Source: an uncultured Crocinitomix sp. (GTDB lineage: Bacteria > Bacteroidota > Bacteroidia > Flavobacteriales_D > Crocinitomicaceae). Taken from it: a DNA stretch of 64,000 nucleotides. The position numbers and the translations under genes were made by a program. Below, piece by piece: positions 10,301 to 17,139 of this stretch. The stretch covers positions 1-64,000 of the forward strand of contig CAKZON010000068.1 of the NCBI GenBank assembly GCA_937136425.1. Reading direction: 5' to 3'. Position 1 is the first letter of the stretch, and every line of letters begins with the position of its first letter. Under the pieces are notes generated by a model, which was not told where the DNA came from, searched no databases, and saw only the letters and a program-made list of their open reading frames with translations.

Positions 10301-10483
10301 ATTTGAACGATTATTTGATCCAACTAATAACGGAGCACCTTCGTGCCCACCTTCGTTTATACCAATTTCCACAAAGTCGCCAATGAGATAAGCGCTCTCA
10401 CCTACCAATTGAGCATTCAAGTTAATTGGAAGTAAGGCCAAACTCAGAACTAAGAAAACTAAGAGTCCAAAGATTTTTTCCAT
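7352..10483 (-). CDS. giant surface protein with Ig-like repeats, PKD and CHU_C C-terminal domain
   Basis: 1043 residues. Signal peptide to about residue 25 (LLPINLNAQ). Several ~80-residue Ig-like repeats share patterns such as NAGPDQVLCEGE, IVYLWDGGVIDG and TYTVTG. A PKD domain follows (GWDFGDGSSISHEENPDHTY), then a CHU_C 'gliding motility-associated' C-terminal domain (YIPNTFTPDGDSFNEVF, IFNRWGETVFES, GIYIWKI), the type B T9SS signal. It is predicted to be exported and cell-surface bound. It is transcribed towards the metalloprotease 18 bases on, probably as one operon, and a -7 element sits about 24 bases upstream of the start. No enzymatic motif is visible. Confidence 0.88.
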   Translation of the reverse strand: MEKIFGLLVFLVLSLALLPINLNAQLVGESAYLIGDFVEIGINEGGHEGAPLLVGSNNRSNAAVDAPTYFGFVANPQMDGWDDFNGDFFSPGTPENGFGVEIDGVNYGNNGSGLLEEIEGSITSYEVTGECMLVIWEGSIGDIDVQVIYRLKSSSLYYLTEVNITNTGGGTYSDIYYYRNIDPDNNVTLSLDYATTNTIVQQPSPECEKALVTATQTEPWDSYIGLGAIGENFRVAHGGFANRNASEIWNGVGFSSTEGDVVTEDEAISLAYWIEELGPGETHSLEFAVILDEGSLDEAISVLFFIDFEGVEDDVIGCVPSVDTASFCEGGSIELDLAGPNIDDFIWTWTPVVGLSELIGTSTIASPDVTTVYTVEGTPLMGCIDGGIEKSIFVEVVSEPIVFIEDPGMICDLEFDLTTLVVTDADGNLDIGVKFYSIIPDSSDQVVGLWPDDLISEGESVFVVVYSNSAGCFDAEPFEIDFGTVANAGPDNAYDLCNSLDETIDLDVLLTEADLGGVWDDLDDSGAMDPITAVFDGAEVLPGDYNFRYIVDSGICGSDTAFVIITVLPEPEIDAGPDLTICEGDIAIVSGAGGIVYLWDGGVIDGLPFLPETTTTYTVSGMDLEGCFGTDELTITVNPTPTVNAGPDQVLCEGETVVLTASGADIFDWSDGVIDGASFIPEDGVTTYTVTGTSAAGCTALDEVIVTVNALPEIIAADDIVICDGTAIVLAAIGADDLTWDAGVVDGVSFIPTETSTYTVTGIDENGCTGEDEITVTVAVVPDISFTADNLIGCYPMDVTFTNTTPDVTTECKWTIGNDIFFGCLMPSYTFNSAGCHDVNLEVTTAEGCQTSRTYFDYICLDEYPIAAFYPSPSELNSNDPYTLMVNNSIGAETFGWDFGDGSSISHEENPDHTYPVDEGGVYTVTLTAESQNGCIDKTSYTVNVTEEILYYIPNTFTPDGDSFNEVFTPIFGSGLDIYDYHLVIFNRWGETVFESYNVLEGWDGTYGDGGIVDDGIYIWKIEFGDVNSDRRHEDNGHVSILK

Positions 10484-10506
10484 AATGTTTAATTTTTTGA
10501 GTACAA

Positions 10507-10514
10507 CAAAGTTA
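10507..10514 (-). promoter_or_regulatory. Bacteroidota-type -7 element for the CHU_C gene
   Basis: CAAAGTTA on the plus strand reads TAACTTTG on the minus strand, matching TAnnTTTG and lying 24 bases before the ATG at 10483. No matching -33 TTG is seen at the usual spacing. Confidence 0.45.
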
Positions 10515-10609
10515 TACCCATAAAAAAAATCAGGAATATTATTAATGGGACAAAATAAGGACAGCTTGTCTTATTGTATTATGAGAACAAAAAGAGTAGC
10601 TAAATCCTT

Positions 10610-12358
10610 TTATGGATTGAATTCACGAACAAAAGTCCGTAAACTTATTTCATTGGATAAATTGATCCGTTTTTTTAGTCTGTATTTAGATTTTCTAACA
10701 CTATCAATGGAAATCCCAAGGACCTCAGCAATTTTTACGGAATCCATTTCAAGTTTTAATAGAATAAATAGACGTTCTTCAGAAGAAGAAATAGAAGGAT
10801 ATTCATTTCTTATTTTACTTAAAATATTGGGATAGGCTTTTTTGAATAAAGCTTTATACTCTTCCCAATCGGATTCGGTTAAAATTTTTCTATTCGCTAA
10901 TTCTTCTTTAATCTCATTTAAATCAGCCTCATCAATTGTAGGAATAGCTTTGATAAATTGCTGTTGTAGATTACTAATGACCTGATTTTTTTCTATTATA
11001 TTGGATGTAAAACGTAAAATTTCTTTTCGATTTTTTTGAATCTCCTCTTCTTTGAGCGCACTCTCTAATCGTAAAAATTCTGCCTTTTTTTCAAAAACTT
11101 CTTTTTGTCTTTTGTGCAGAGATCTTTGTCGAAATGTGCCAATAATAACTAGAATAAGAATTAAGCCAATGGATCCAATAATAAATTGATTAATTACGCT
11201 TTCTTTTTCTTTAGCATGTGTTAATTCTAAAATTTCCTTGTCTTTTTCATTCGATTCAAACTGCGAAACGATTTCTTCCGTTTTTAATCTTTGATCTCTT
11301 AACTCCAGACTATCATCAAGATGATCGTACTTCTCGAAAAAATACAAAGCCTTTTCGGGATCCCCTTCTTTTTTGAAATATTCATACCGACTTAGGTAAA
11401 TATTCATTTGTCCTGGTATGTTACCTGTACTCAAGTGAGATTCAAAAGCTAGCGAATCATGGAAGAAAAAGTTCTCAAGATCTCCTTTATTCAAAAATAA
11501 ATGCGCCAAATGCTCGTAAACATATGCCATCTCCATAACTTCTCCAGACTCTTCTCTTATATGGATCGATTCTTTCAAAGCATGAATTCCCAATTCATAT
11601 TCTCCTTTTGATCCGTAAATTTGACCAATTACCTCTAATGCTCCTGCCCGGTGTTTCAAATTACCTGACTCATCCGAAAGCGTCAAAGCTTTTTTAGCCA
11701 CTACTAAAGCTTCCTCTTGTCTCCCAAGGATATTCAAGACAATACATTGATTAACGTAGGAATGATTCAAGTCTTCGGACAGGTTATATTCTAGAGAGAT
11801 TTTTTCTGCCATAATAAAATAGGCCAAGGCTTGTTCATTATCTTCTAAACTACCATGATAAAAGGCACCCAGATTAATATAAGTTGACACCATAATATTC
11901 TGGTCATCTAATTCTTCACCAATCATAAGTGCACCTTCAAAACAGTTTAAGGCTTTTTCAAATTCCAATTTACGAGTATACAAACCACCCAAATTATTTT
12001 GAAGATGAGCCACCCATTTTTTATCACCCATTTTCATGAATAATTCAATGGCTTCATTGTAGGCATACTGAGACAACTCATACCTACCCAATTGAAAATT
12101 CACTGCTCCTTTCAAATTTAGAGAAGAAGCTAACAATTTATCATCCTTGTATTGTCTGCTTTTAAATATGATAAACTCGAGCGAATCTAACGTTTCGTAT
12201 GGAGCTGTTCCATATCCTTTATGCAACCTACTAAATTGCTCACGCAACTCTTCTTTTTCAGAATATTCAGTAACAGTTACATTTCCCTCATTTTTGTCAG
12301 ACACCGCAAAAAGTGTCGTGCAAAAGCTTATTAAAAATATAAATAATACTTGCTTCAT
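10610..12358 (-). CDS. TPR-HTH membrane-anchored transcriptional regulator
   Basis: About 582 residues from the ATG at 12358 (MKQVLFIFLISFCTTLFA); the longer frame to 12397 would begin inside the likely promoter. After the signal/anchor come tetratricopeptide repeats (for example LGGLYTRKLEFEKALNCFEGAL), one membrane helix (FIIGSIGLILILVIIGTF), a coiled coil, and a C-terminal LuxR-like helix-turn-helix (LKLEMDSVKIAEVLGISIDS followed by VRKSKYRLKKR). TPRs outside and HTH inside is a known Bacteroidota layout for signal-sensing regulators. It lies just upstream of the CHU_C/protease operon on the same strand, so it may control it; that is inference. Confidence 0.85.
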   Translation of the reverse strand: MKQVLFIFLISFCTTLFAVSDKNEGNVTVTEYSEKEELREQFSRLHKGYGTAPYETLDSLEFIIFKSRQYKDDKLLASSLNLKGAVNFQLGRYELSQYAYNEAIELFMKMGDKKWVAHLQNNLGGLYTRKLEFEKALNCFEGALMIGEELDDQNIMVSTYINLGAFYHGSLEDNEQALAYFIMAEKISLEYNLSEDLNHSYVNQCIVLNILGRQEEALVVAKKALTLSDESGNLKHRAGALEVIGQIYGSKGEYELGIHALKESIHIREESGEVMEMAYVYEHLAHLFLNKGDLENFFFHDSLAFESHLSTGNIPGQMNIYLSRYEYFKKEGDPEKALYFFEKYDHLDDSLELRDQRLKTEEIVSQFESNEKDKEILELTHAKEKESVINQFIIGSIGLILILVIIGTFRQRSLHKRQKEVFEKKAEFLRLESALKEEEIQKNRKEILRFTSNIIEKNQVISNLQQQFIKAIPTIDEADLNEIKEELANRKILTESDWEEYKALFKKAYPNILSKIRNEYPSISSSEERLFILLKLEMDSVKIAEVLGISIDSVRKSKYRLKKRINLSNEISLRTFVREFNP

Positions 12359-12390
12359 CAAACTAAATGGTTTTCCTAAAATAAAATTAC

Positions 12391-12398
12391 CAAACATA
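12391..12398 (-). promoter_or_regulatory. candidate -7 element for the TPR-HTH regulator
   Basis: CAAACATA (minus strand TATGTTTG) fits TAnnTTTG. A transcript starting about seven bases downstream would exclude a start at 12397 and supports the ATG at 12358. Confidence 0.45.
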
Positions 12399-12612
12399 TG
12401 TCATTTAGAAAGAAGAATAGCCAAAAATCCCAAGTGATTGATAGAAAAAAATCTAATTGTAACCTTTCTATCAGTATTCCGGACAAAAGTTCAAATTGAA
12501 AATCTTGGTAAGTTTACTGAAGCTAAGATTTAGAATATATTAATTCGGCTATATATCAACAAAAATCATCTAAATTATTCCATCCAATGCCTTTAAATCC
12601 CCCAAAACCTCC

Positions 12613-12770
12613 TCCAACTCCTTCAAATCCTCAAAAAGAGGGTTCGATAACAGTCCCCCTCTCTCCGCAGAACAAATTAAGCTCGATCTTTGATCGGGCT
12701 TTTTTGTTGGAAAAAAGTTTGATGAGCTTGCTCAATCAAATTTTTGGAAATGAAAAAGAGAACGAAGTGA
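12613..12770. repeat. dispersed ~160-base repeat module, copy C
   Basis: Second full copy of the module at 3415-3575. The 57-base block is 12613-12669. The terminator-like hairpin is AGCTCGATC/GATCGGGCT (12680-12700) with a T-run. The second hairpin (12719-12739) has the same 21-base length and bulge as copy A but three changed base pairs, all compensated. The common end GAGAACGAAGTGA lies at 12758-12770, inside the broken rep frame, so the module seems to have joined to or interrupted that gene. Confidence 0.75.
12678..12706. terminator. terminator-like hairpin within repeat copy C
   Basis: AGCTCGATC (12680-12688), loop TTT, GATCGGGCT (12692-12700), with one G-T wobble and followed by six Ts in total. 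Same place in the module as the hairpin at 3481-3507, with a different stem sequence. Confidence 0.65.
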
Positions 12771-13025
12771 TTCTTTCCATTCTTTTAGCACGGGGTGATA
12801 TTTATTAATATTCTCAGCTTTACGGATGGCTAAACAGATTGTGCAAAATCTATTCTTACAATAATTGCCATGCAGTGTTGAACCCGATTTAATAATTTTT
12901 CTTTGACAGTGGTATGTGTTCCAATACATTTGCACTCTGTCGTGGTGTCCTTTCTCTTTTGCAATATCAATTAATGAAAGGATCATCTTATTGGCTATCG
13001 TTTTCCGTTTCGCTCGTCTTAACAT
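12732..13025 (-). pseudogene. truncated plasmid Rep-like protein
   Basis: 97 codons from an internal ATG. The block QMYWNTYHCQRKIIKSGS, then YCKNRFCTICLAIRKAE and NINKYHPVLKEW, resembles the Cys-rich N-terminal half of the 'protein rep' replication initiators found on Bacteroidota plasmids; whole ones are several times longer. After KEW the frame changes to residues encoded by the repeat module (ESLRSLFHFQKFD) and stops, so the replication domain is lost. Upstream the frame stays open to about 13190 with no credible ATG, so the beginning is also damaged. I read it as a remnant of an integrated plasmid or mobile element. Rep assignment is from family memory. Confidence 0.65.
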
Positions 13026-13145
13026 TGCAGACTTGTTTCCTGCATTCGTTCCTTCCCCCTTTATTAGCTGTTTAATGGGTTCTGATGTATTTTCAGTTGT
13101 CCAACTTTGTGCTAATGAATTAAACAGAAAATCACAACAATAAAA

Positions 13146-13198
13146 TGCAACATTGTTGCGCAGGTCATTTTTATCTTTAATTTTGCATCATTGTTGCA
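13146..13198 (+). promoter_or_regulatory. MerC-gene promoter covered by two operator-like dyads
   Basis: Two 15-base near-palindromes, TGCAACATTGTTGCG (13146-13160) and TGCATCATTGTTGCA (13184-13198), lie 38 bases apart. Between them is a textbook Bacteroidota promoter: TTG at 13156-13158, exactly 19 bases, then TAATTTTG at 13178-13185. One dyad therefore covers the -33 element and the other overlaps the end of the -7 element, as for a repressor. The dyad is reminiscent of Fur-family (Zur-like) operators, but that is inference. The start codon lies 45 bases after the second dyad. Confidence 0.7.
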
Positions 13199-13242
13199 CA
13201 ACAAATGCAGATTGACGAATAAACGAAAGATATAGATGAGTT

Positions 13243-13653
13243 ATGTTCAATATTTTAAATTTTGATAAACAACGAGCAGATACAATAGGAATTATCGCCA
13301 GTAGCCTATGTTTAGTACATTGCGTTGCTACCCCCTTTCTATTTATAGCTAAAGCATGTGCCGCCACCTGTTGTTCTAATACACCATCTTGGTGGAGGTC
13401 GATTGATTATTTCTTTCTTGTAGTTTCTTACGTTGCGATTTATTATGCCACAAAAAACTCGACAAAAACATGGGTAAAAATTGCACTTTGGGTAACATGG
13501 ATTGTTTTACTGTTTACCATCTTTAATGAATCGGTAACTATCATTACGCTTCCGGAAACGTTTATTTACTACCCGGCATTAGGTATAGTGTTACTTCACT
13601 TATATAATCGTAAATATTGTACTTGTAAAGAGGATAAATGCAGTGTTGCATAA
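13243..13653 (+). CDS. MerC-domain membrane protein
   Basis: 136 residues with four hydrophobic helices. The N-terminus IGIIASSLCLVHCVATPFLF carries the CxxxC-type cysteine arrangement of the MerC family, a second Cys cluster follows (KACAATCCS), and the tail is cysteine-rich (YCTCKEDKCSVA). MerC proteins transport or bind Hg(II) in mercury operons, but in Bacteroidota such proteins mostly occur without merA and are often associated with metal-homeostasis regulators. No merA, merR or merT is present here, and the promoter dyads point to metal-responsive repression. Inner membrane. The family is fairly sure, the metal is not. Confidence 0.8.
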   Translation: MFNILNFDKQRADTIGIIASSLCLVHCVATPFLFIAKACAATCCSNTPSWWRSIDYFFLVVSYVAIYYATKNSTKTWVKIALWVTWIVLLFTIFNESVTIITLPETFIYYPALGIVLLHLYNRKYCTCKEDKCSVA

Positions 13654-13680
13654 ACCCTCTTAATTAAATAAACAACCCTT

Positions 13681-13869
13681 ATGAAATTAATTAATGACGC
13701 TAACACAAACGCCTTTATTTCAGATGATTTAAATTGGTACTTCCCATCTGGAAAAAAATTTTTGACCAACCTAGATTATCCAAATCGAATTAAATTGAAT
13801 GCAATTATTGACTTGTATGAAGGAGGTTCATCAACAGGATATACAGAGTATCCTCTTCTCAAAGATTAA
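13681..13869 (+). CDS. small hypothetical protein
   Basis: 62 residues, no family recognised. It begins with an ATG 27 bases after the MerC stop, is hydrophilic, and has no signal or membrane segment. It contains SDDLNWYFPSGKKFLTNLDY and ends SSTGYTEYPLLKD. Position suggests co-transcription with the MerC gene, and the composition is protein-like, but its small size and the neighbouring element scar leave open that it is a fragment. Confidence 0.45.
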   Translation: MKLINDANTNAFISDDLNWYFPSGKKFLTNLDYPNRIKLNAIIDLYEGGSSTGYTEYPLLKD

Positions 13870-13902
13870 TTACTACGACGAGTTCGTTATAAGTCAATCA
13901 AT

Positions 13903-14628
13903 CTAAAAATAAACTTCAGAAAATGCCTTATATCTTAAACGCGATACTGCCACTATTTCACCATTTTTCATAACCAGCGACTTATTAATCTTACTTTTTT
14001 TAATGTGGTCAATCTCTGATAGGTTGACTAAAAAAGATTTATGTGTTCGAAAAAAAGAGGTTGAAATTGAAGTAATTTCTGTTTCAAAATTATTGAGCGT
14101 TATTGAACTCAAAATTGATTTATTTTTTTCTGTAAAAAAGATAGACGTATAATTCCCCTCACCTTTAAAGTGAGAGATATTGTTAATTGGAATTTTATAC
14201 GTTGCGTCACTATTATTAACGATAATAATGTCGTTTAATTTAGTCTTTTCTGGTATTAAATCATCTGCAATAATGCGGTCCTTTAATCCCTCTAGATCTT
14301 CTATTCCAATGGGCTTTAATAAATAATCATAAGCCCCTTTTTTAATTGCCTTAATCGCAAACTGATGATATCCTGTAGTGAATATAATTTTGAAATTATA
14401 GTTAAACTTTTCTATCAACGGCAACAAATCAAAACCAGAAGTTTCATGATCAATAACGATATCTAAAAAGATCAAATCTGGTTGGTATTCTTTAATTAAA
14501 AAAGCCGCCTCAGTTAAATCTTTCGTACTTCCAATAATTTTAATATCTGCTCCAAAAACGGTTCCTAAATTTTTAGATAGGACACTTACAGCATCTTGTT
14601 CATCATCAATTATAATCGCTTTAATCAT
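13903..14628 (-). CDS. LytTR response regulator
   Basis: 241 residues from the ATG at 14628; four extra residues would need TTG at 14640. Receiver domain: acidic pocket D8-D9, phospho-acceptor D56 (LIFLDI), and the lysine in YDYLLKPIG. C-terminal LytTR DNA-binding domain from about residue 140 (ISHFKGEGNYTSIFF, FFRTHKSFLVNLSEIDHI). LytTR regulators bind tandem ~9-base direct repeats. It begins four bases after the stop of the sensor kinase, forming a classic pair. Confidence 0.93.
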   Translation of the reverse strand: MIKAIIIDDEQDAVSVLSKNLGTVFGADIKIIGSTKDLTEAAFLIKEYQPDLIFLDIVIDHETSGFDLLPLIEKFNYNFKIIFTTGYHQFAIKAIKKGAYDYLLKPIGIEDLEGLKDRIIADDLIPEKTKLNDIIIVNNSDATYKIPINNISHFKGEGNYTSIFFTEKNKSILSSITLNNFETEITSISTSFFRTHKSFLVNLSEIDHIKKSKINKSLVMKNGEIVAVSRLRYKAFSEVYF

Positions 14629-14632
14629 ATTC

Positions 14633-16477
14633 TTAATCAAATATTGGAAGTTGAAATGATATTTTGGTTCCTAAATTTCCGGATTCCGCTATACCGTCTT
14701 CCATTAAAATTATGTTGGCCTTTTTTGAGTACACTGCAATTCGTTTTTTCAACACCTCAATTCCAAATGATTGGTGATTATTTTTGTTCTTTTCTTGAAT
14801 AGATTTTGCTCTTCCCACACCATTATCTATTACTGACACCAACATATAATCTTGCTCTTTTACAATTTTAAGTTGCACAATACCTTCATAGTTTATTTTT
14901 AGAAAACCGTGAAGAATACTATTCTCTATTAACGGCTGAATAAGAAAGCTAGGAATCTTATATTGCAGCAATTCATCAGCAACCTCAATCTCAAAGTCAA
15001 AATTCTTATTCCGCAACTTTTCAAGAATCAAAAAATTATTCAAAAATTCAACCTCCTTTTTAATCGGTATCAAGTTTTCTTGACTGTTTTCAAGTGTTAG
15101 TCGCATCAACTTAGAAAAGTTTACTAAATATTTTTGTGCTTGCTCAGTATTGTTGTTTCCAATGAAATTATGAATGGAGTTTAAAGAATTAAAAAAGAAA
15201 TGAGGATTCATTTGCAATTGCAAGGCTTGTTTTGTCAATCTGCTCAATTCTTTTTCATTTTTGTTTTTTCTGATTCTGTACAAAAGATAAAAAAGTATAA
15301 ACAATATAATCACCGAAATTCCTGCATAAAGCAAATAATTTCTAAAGCGTAAGTTTTCTATTTCTTGTTGTTGAACATTATTACTAAGCGTAAGAATTTC
15401 TTTTTCCTTTTCAACGGTTTTATATTTCGTATCCATTTCAATCGTCTGCGCAGCAATACCTTCATTTCTTACAATCGTGTGTTGAAAGAGATAGTCGTCG
15501 AAATAATATCCCTTATTTTGTAAATATGCTCGTATGATATTTTCGCGCGCCTTTTGTGAAACCTGATGGTCATTTTCTTGCTGCGCGATTGCTAGTGCTT
15601 TTTCAGAATAATAAAGACCTTCTTTCCAATTTTCTAACTTGATTTCAAGTTGCGCTATATAAATGTAAAGCGTTGTTCTTTGGTGTTCCCATTTAAGTGA
15701 GGATTCAATGATTTCTTCTCCTTGGGTAAAATAATAGCGAGCAGAATCAAATTCAGTTAATCTTGTTTTAATATCACCGAGTTGCAATTGAGAGACTGGA
15801 TTTTCCCAATGCCCAATAGACTTAATGCCATAATAATTGGCAGAATCCAACTGTTTTAAATTTGTAAAATCTCTTGAAAGGCTATAATAAGCTTGTCCCA
15901 ATGCAGACACCGTTTCTGGATGATTTTGTAAAATATCCGACAAATTATCGCGATCCATCTCCAATGCCTCATTAAATTTTCCTAAACCCGTATAAATTGT
16001 AGATAGTAGCCCGTAGATATTGTTTTTTGGCAAGTTATGTTCCTCACAAATTACAAGGGTGTTTTGAGCAAGTTCAATCCCCTCATCTAATCTCCCTTGC
16101 GAAACAAGAGGTTGGGCACGATATAAGTTTAACCTTAATTGATGTTGAGGTAGAATATGCTCAAAATAATTAAGATCAATAATTACAGATATTTCGTCCG
16201 CCTCGTCAAACTTACCTAATTCAAGATATGAGATACATAAATAAGTAACTGCTAAACCTTCTGTTGGCAAATCATTTTTCTGTTGGCAAAACTGCGCAAT
16301 TTCTTTTAACCTTGTTACCCGATCTTCAAATAAAGGAGTCGATCTGTTTTCTTCAATAAGGCGCATCACTTCCTCATTTTTAAGCGAATCAGACATTTGG
16401 TCAAAATTCAAAATCAGATCTTGAGAAAAAGCGGAAAGAACAAGGAAAAAGTATATGCTGCTTAGTAAATACCTCAT
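14633..16477 (-). CDS. LytS-type sensor histidine kinase with periplasmic TPRs
   Basis: 614 residues. Signal sequence (MRYLLSSIYFFLVLSAFS), a tetratricopeptide sensor region (~30-350, e.g. YAWGKFNEAL-like units such as GLGKFNEALEMDRDN), one transmembrane helix (YLLYAGISVIILFILFYLLY, ~375-398), then a His_kinase domain with H426 in LQMNPHFFFNSLNSIHNFI and an HATPase_c domain (LIENSILHGF, VIDNGVGRAKS). Phosphotransfer is to the adjacent LytTR regulator (stop and start four bases apart). The stimulus is unknown; TPRs suggest a protein or peptide ligand. Confidence 0.92.
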   Translation of the reverse strand: MRYLLSSIYFFLVLSAFSQDLILNFDQMSDSLKNEEVMRLIEENRSTPLFEDRVTRLKEIAQFCQQKNDLPTEGLAVTYLCISYLELGKFDEADEISVIIDLNYFEHILPQHQLRLNLYRAQPLVSQGRLDEGIELAQNTLVICEEHNLPKNNIYGLLSTIYTGLGKFNEALEMDRDNLSDILQNHPETVSALGQAYYSLSRDFTNLKQLDSANYYGIKSIGHWENPVSQLQLGDIKTRLTEFDSARYYFTQGEEIIESSLKWEHQRTTLYIYIAQLEIKLENWKEGLYYSEKALAIAQQENDHQVSQKARENIIRAYLQNKGYYFDDYLFQHTIVRNEGIAAQTIEMDTKYKTVEKEKEILTLSNNVQQQEIENLRFRNYLLYAGISVIILFILFYLLYRIRKNKNEKELSRLTKQALQLQMNPHFFFNSLNSIHNFIGNNNTEQAQKYLVNFSKLMRLTLENSQENLIPIKKEVEFLNNFLILEKLRNKNFDFEIEVADELLQYKIPSFLIQPLIENSILHGFLKINYEGIVQLKIVKEQDYMLVSVIDNGVGRAKSIQEKNKNNHQSFGIEVLKKRIAVYSKKANIILMEDGIAESGNLGTKISFQLPIFD

Positions 16478-16510
16478 ATATATGGAAAATTCTTCAAATT
16501 AAAATCCCTA

Positions 16511-16518
16511 CAAAAGTA
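16511..16518 (-). promoter_or_regulatory. candidate -7 element for the kinase/regulator operon
   Basis: CAAAAGTA on the plus strand is TACTTTTG on the minus strand, a TAnnTTTG match 34 bases before the kinase ATG. No -33 match. Confidence 0.4.
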
Positions 16519-16709
16519 GATAAAATTAAATCAGTATTATGATCAGATTTATCATTGAGATTACATTCCCAAGCAAATTCTTTAACAGTAAATATGTTCT
16601 ATTATAACTGCAAAATACATTACACATTCATATTGATGCATTTGCCATAATAAACCGAACACTTCACGTATCTGCCTATTTTTTTAACAGGTTCGAAAAC
16701 TGCCCTTCA

Positions 16710-16717
16710 TAACTTTG
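16710..16717 (+). promoter_or_regulatory. candidate -7 element for the 16743 gene
   Basis: TAACTTTG, a TAnnTTTG match 25 bases upstream of the ATG at 16743, in a 265-base gap between divergent genes. Confidence 0.45.
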
Positions 16718-16742
16718 CCATTAAAATTGAAAATTACATTAT

Positions 16743-17114
16743 ATGAAATCAAACGTATTAATTACAGCAGCAGGTGCCATTTTAGTAACAATAGGTACAT
16801 TTTTACCTTGGGTCGAAGTGTTAGGAATAGGTGCCAGCGGATGGGTTAATGGAGCAGCCTTACCAATGTTCATTATTGTGCTTGGTGTCTTGTGCTTAGG
16901 ATTAAATTTTATTGCAAAAAAGTGGGGTAAAATAGTTTCTATCATTTTATCCGTATTGATTCTTTTAGTTGGTTTCGCATTTATTGCTTCTTTCTCAGAA
17001 CGAGGTGAATCTGCCGCTAGTGGCTTATGGGTTATTGTGGCCGGCGGGGTAGTAATTCTTGTTGGATCAATTGCAGGCTTAATAACTAAAAAAGATAGTA
17101 ATCCCATTGCATAA
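16743..17114 (+). CDS. small four-helix membrane protein
   Basis: 123 residues of mostly hydrophobic sequence with four predicted membrane helices (around 4-26, 33-53, 61-84 and 94-114) and short loops, one containing FSERGESAASG. There is no Cys or His cluster and no family I can name. It starts 25 bases after a good -7 element and is followed at 26 bases by an exported protein on the same strand. The opposite strand carries an almost equally long open frame, which is a shadow. Inner-membrane location likely, function unknown. Confidence 0.7.
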   Translation: MKSNVLITAAGAILVTIGTFLPWVEVLGIGASGWVNGAALPMFIIVLGVLCLGLNFIAKKWGKIVSIILSVLILLVGFAFIASFSERGESAASGLWVIVAGGVVILVGSIAGLITKKDSNPIA

Positions 17115-17139
17115 AAATCAATTCATTGAAAAAACTATT

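Noticed and set aside
12916..13143. 75-codon plus-strand frame opposite the rep fragment
   Set aside because: The Rep-like reading on the minus strand has the recognisable Cys motif; the other is a shadow.
13243..13653. Mercury-resistance operon
   Set aside because: No merA, merR, merT or merP is near; only the MerC-like protein is present.
16739..17107. Open frame of 122 codons on the minus strand opposite the four-helix membrane protein
   Set aside because: The plus-strand reading has clean membrane helices, a -7 element and downstream partners. The minus-strand one is low-complexity (Ala, Thr, Lys, Pro) and mirrors it.
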